Positions 62,345-64,000 of a DNA stretch of 64,000 bases are shown piece after piece. The notes under the pieces were generated by a model. It had not been told where the DNA came from. It did not search any database and saw nothing but the letters and a program-made list of their open reading frames with translations. The DNA is from Planctomycetota bacterium (lineage in GTDB: Bacteria; Planctomycetota; UBA1135; GCA-002686595), in the NCBI GenBank assembly GCA_020638855.1, contig JACKHT010000007.1:75818-139817 (forward strand), given 5' to 3'. The position numbers and the translations under genes are program-made. Position 1 is the first letter of the stretch; each line of letters opens with the position of its first letter.

Positions 62345-63960
62345 GAGGGGGAGCCCGTCGCTTGGAAGTCCTGGGGGAAGTAGCGCAGCGCGCTGGTGAG
62401 AGGCAAGGGGGCGGCCTGCCCGAGGCCGCAGATCGAACCCTCGTTCATCTGCCAGGCTGCCTCGGCGACCTGTTCGAGCGCCTCGCTGCCCAAGCTCTGT
62501 TGGATGCGGCGTTCGACGGCTTCCTTCAGAAAACGGGTTCCGATGCGGCACGGGGCGCACTGTCCGCAGGACTCATCGGCGAAGAAGCGCAGTTGTTCCA
62601 GGGCTGCCGTGCGCATATCCACGGATTGGTTGAGCACCACGACTCCTGCCGACCCCAGCATCGAGCCTGCCTTGGCGAGATGACCGTAGTCCAAAGGAAG
62701 TTTGCGTTGGTCGGCGGGTAAGAAACCCGAGCTGGCACCGCCTGGACTGAAGGCCTTGAGTTCGCCCACGTATCCTCCGGCGGCCTCGACCAATTCGTCG
62801 AGGCAGACCCCCAGGGGCAACTCGTAGGTGCCCGGTTGGACCACATGACCGCTGATGCAGTACAGCTTGCTGCCTGCTTCGGTGCGCCCCAAGCCGCGGA
62901 ACCACTCTCCGCCACGGTGCACGATCGAAGGGATGCAGGCGATCGTTTCCACGTTGTGGATCAGTGTCGGCTTGCCCCACAGGCCCACTTGGGTGGGGAA
63001 GGGTGGCTTGAGCCGCGGCATGCCGCGTTTGCCCTCGAGGGCCTCGAGCAGCGCGGTTTCCTCGCCGCAAATGTAGGCGCCGTGTCCAGCGTGCAGGTGG
63101 AAGTGCAAGTCGTGACAATCGGTATTCGTTTGGAATTGCGTGATGGCCTGCTCGACGCGTAGCCAAGGCAGCTCGAACTCTCCGCGCAGGTAAAGATAGA
63201 TCTCGCGGGCGCCGATGGCTCGGGCGGCAATCGCCAAGCCTTCGACCACCAGGTCCGGTCGGCGTAGCAACACTTCGCGGTCTTTGAAGGTTCCGGGTTC
63301 GCCCTCGTCGGCATTGAGCACCACGTAGCGCGTCGGGTCTTGCTCGCCGCGCACGGCTTTCCACTTGATGTGCGCGGGAAACCCCGCGCCCCCGCGTCCT
63401 TGCAGCCCCGAGGCTTCGATCTGCGCGATCAAAGCATCGGAACCCAATGCCTCAGCCTTGGCCAACGCCGCACCCGAAAGGTCTTGGGGGCCTAGGAGAA
63501 AGAGGGCCTGCGAGCCCAATTCCTGCGCGGTCACGCCCACATGCCCGTTCCAGCGCCGTTCGGCCGCATCGTCGGCATTCTTGGCCGCCACCAAGCGGGT
63601 CCAATCGCCCCCAGCGGCGTCCACATCTTGGTGGGTGACCTCGACCAGGACGCGCCGGTCGCGGAGCACGGCAGGGGGTGCATCGCAAGCGGCCAAGCAG
63701 GAACAGCCCTTGGCGGGTAGGCCGCTCGCTTGGGCGTGCTCCAGAAGGGCTTGCGAGCCAGCGAGTTGGCAGGAGAGGCCGGTACAAACGCGGACCTTGG
63801 TCGCGGGGTCAGCGAGCAGGTGGAAGAAGCTGCTGGTGCCGTACACGTGGGCCTCGGGCACGCCCGTGGCTTCGGCAACCTGACGGCTGACTCCCGGGCG
63901 AAGACCTCCCGCTTGGGCGACACGATCGGGGGTCTCAGAGCGCGGCGGCGGAGTCTGCAT
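62341..63960 (-). CDS. fdhB: Formate dehydrogenase NAD-reducing subunit (NuoE-NuoF fusion)
   Basis: A 539-residue flavoprotein. Residues 25-110 are a thioredoxin-like NuoE/FdsG domain with [2Fe-2S] ligands Cys59, Cys64, Cys88 and Cys92 (CTGLSC, CLAAC). The rest is NuoF/FdsB: FMN site GRGGAGFP, NAD-site YVVLNADEGEPGTFKDRE, and the [4Fe-4S] motif SCGQCAPCRIGT near the C-terminus. It passes electrons from FdhA to NAD. The NuoE helical N-terminus is short, so a gene extending upstream cannot be fully excluded, but TACCCT lies six bases before this ATG. The stop overlaps the fdhA start. Confidence 0.92.
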   Translation of the reverse strand: MQTPPPRSETPDRVAQAGGLRPGVSRQVAEATGVPEAHVYGTSSFFHLLADPATKVRVCTGLSCQLAGSQALLEHAQASGLPAKGCSCLAACDAPPAVLRDRRVLVEVTHQDVDAAGGDWTRLVAAKNADDAAERRWNGHVGVTAQELGSQALFLLGPQDLSGAALAKAEALGSDALIAQIEASGLQGRGGAGFPAHIKWKAVRGEQDPTRYVVLNADEGEPGTFKDREVLLRRPDLVVEGLAIAARAIGAREIYLYLRGEFELPWLRVEQAITQFQTNTDCHDLHFHLHAGHGAYICGEETALLEALEGKRGMPRLKPPFPTQVGLWGKPTLIHNVETIACIPSIVHRGGEWFRGLGRTEAGSKLYCISGHVVQPGTYELPLGVCLDELVEAAGGYVGELKAFSPGGASSGFLPADQRKLPLDYGHLAKAGSMLGSAGVVVLNQSVDMRTAALEQLRFFADESCGQCAPCRIGTRFLKEAVERRIQQSLGSEALEQVAEAAWQMNEGSICGLGQAAPLPLTSALRYFPQDFQATGSPS

Positions 63961-63966
63961 GGTCCC

Positions 63967-63972
63967 AGGGTA
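63967..63972 (-). promoter_or_regulatory. Candidate -10 element of fdhB-fdhA
   Basis: TACCCT on the minus strand, six bases before the fdhB ATG, without a ribosome-binding site between; the same arrangement as argF'. No -35 recognised within the window. Confidence 0.4.
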
Positions 63973-64000
63973 CTTTGGATGGCGAACGCCGGGTAGGGGA

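Overview
The window is a gene-dense chromosomal segment of a high-GC diderm bacterium. Diderm organisation is indicated by an outer-membrane secretin (PilQ) and a complete sigma-54 gene. Several traits suggest a Planctomycetota/PVC-like or other deep-branching lineage. These are the absence of L30 (rpmD) between rpsE and rplO, no tuf in the str cluster, a divergent EF-G-like GTPase in the fusA position, N-acetylornithine-type carbamoyltransferase, and a Tsr3-family protein better known from archaea and eukaryotes. The phylum is an inference; no 16S rRNA is present.

Layout. Bases 1-25.6 kb hold the transcription/translation block: rpoB (3' part), rpoC, rpsL, rpsG, a Tsr3-like gene, an EF-G-like gene, then rpsJ and the S10/spc/alpha clusters through secY, adk, infA, rpmJ, rpoA and rplQ. 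From 25.7 to 34.5 kb are a LOG-family phosphoribohydrolase (-), an AlgI/AlgJ-type polysaccharide O-acetylation pair (+), and argF'-dnaE (-). From 34.8 to 43.1 kb come tRNA-Arg(ACG), tadA, two tRNA-Ser genes, the SRP RNA, dnaX, ybaB, recR, rpoN, truA, hpf, ptsN and an HPr-like gene. From 43.2 to 57.1 kb there is a type IV pilus assembly set (pilM, pilN, a pilO/pilP-like fusion, pilQ), RNase E/G, rplU-rpmA-obg, a PilT-type ATPase, a PDZ membrane protein and coaX. The end holds a reduced MnmE-like GTPase, a PyrB-PyrI zinc-domain fusion and, on the minus strand, a two-gene NAD-type formate dehydrogenase.

The strongest non-routine signals are these. (1) The formate dehydrogenase catalytic subunit is interrupted by an in-frame UGA exactly at its active-site Cys/Sec position, followed by a well-formed bacterial SECIS hairpin, so it is a selenoprotein. 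(2) A Tsr3-family gene is translationally coupled to a divergent EF-G-like GTPase inside the str cluster. (3) Two intergenic regions, after rpsG and after rne, share one architecture: a long palindrome followed by a strongly G-rich tract on the + strand; they also share short sequence motifs. (4) Several genes carry a TANNNT -10 element 6-8 bases before the start codon, suggesting leaderless mRNAs. (5) Short tandem repeats (10, 13, 14 and 15 bp units) sit in several intergenic regions, one running into the SRP RNA 3' strand.

The rest is consistent with housekeeping: transcription and translation machinery, DNA replication and recombination, the nitrogen-PTS/sigma-54 neighbourhood, pilus-based motility or uptake, pyrimidine and arginine synthesis, and CoA synthesis.
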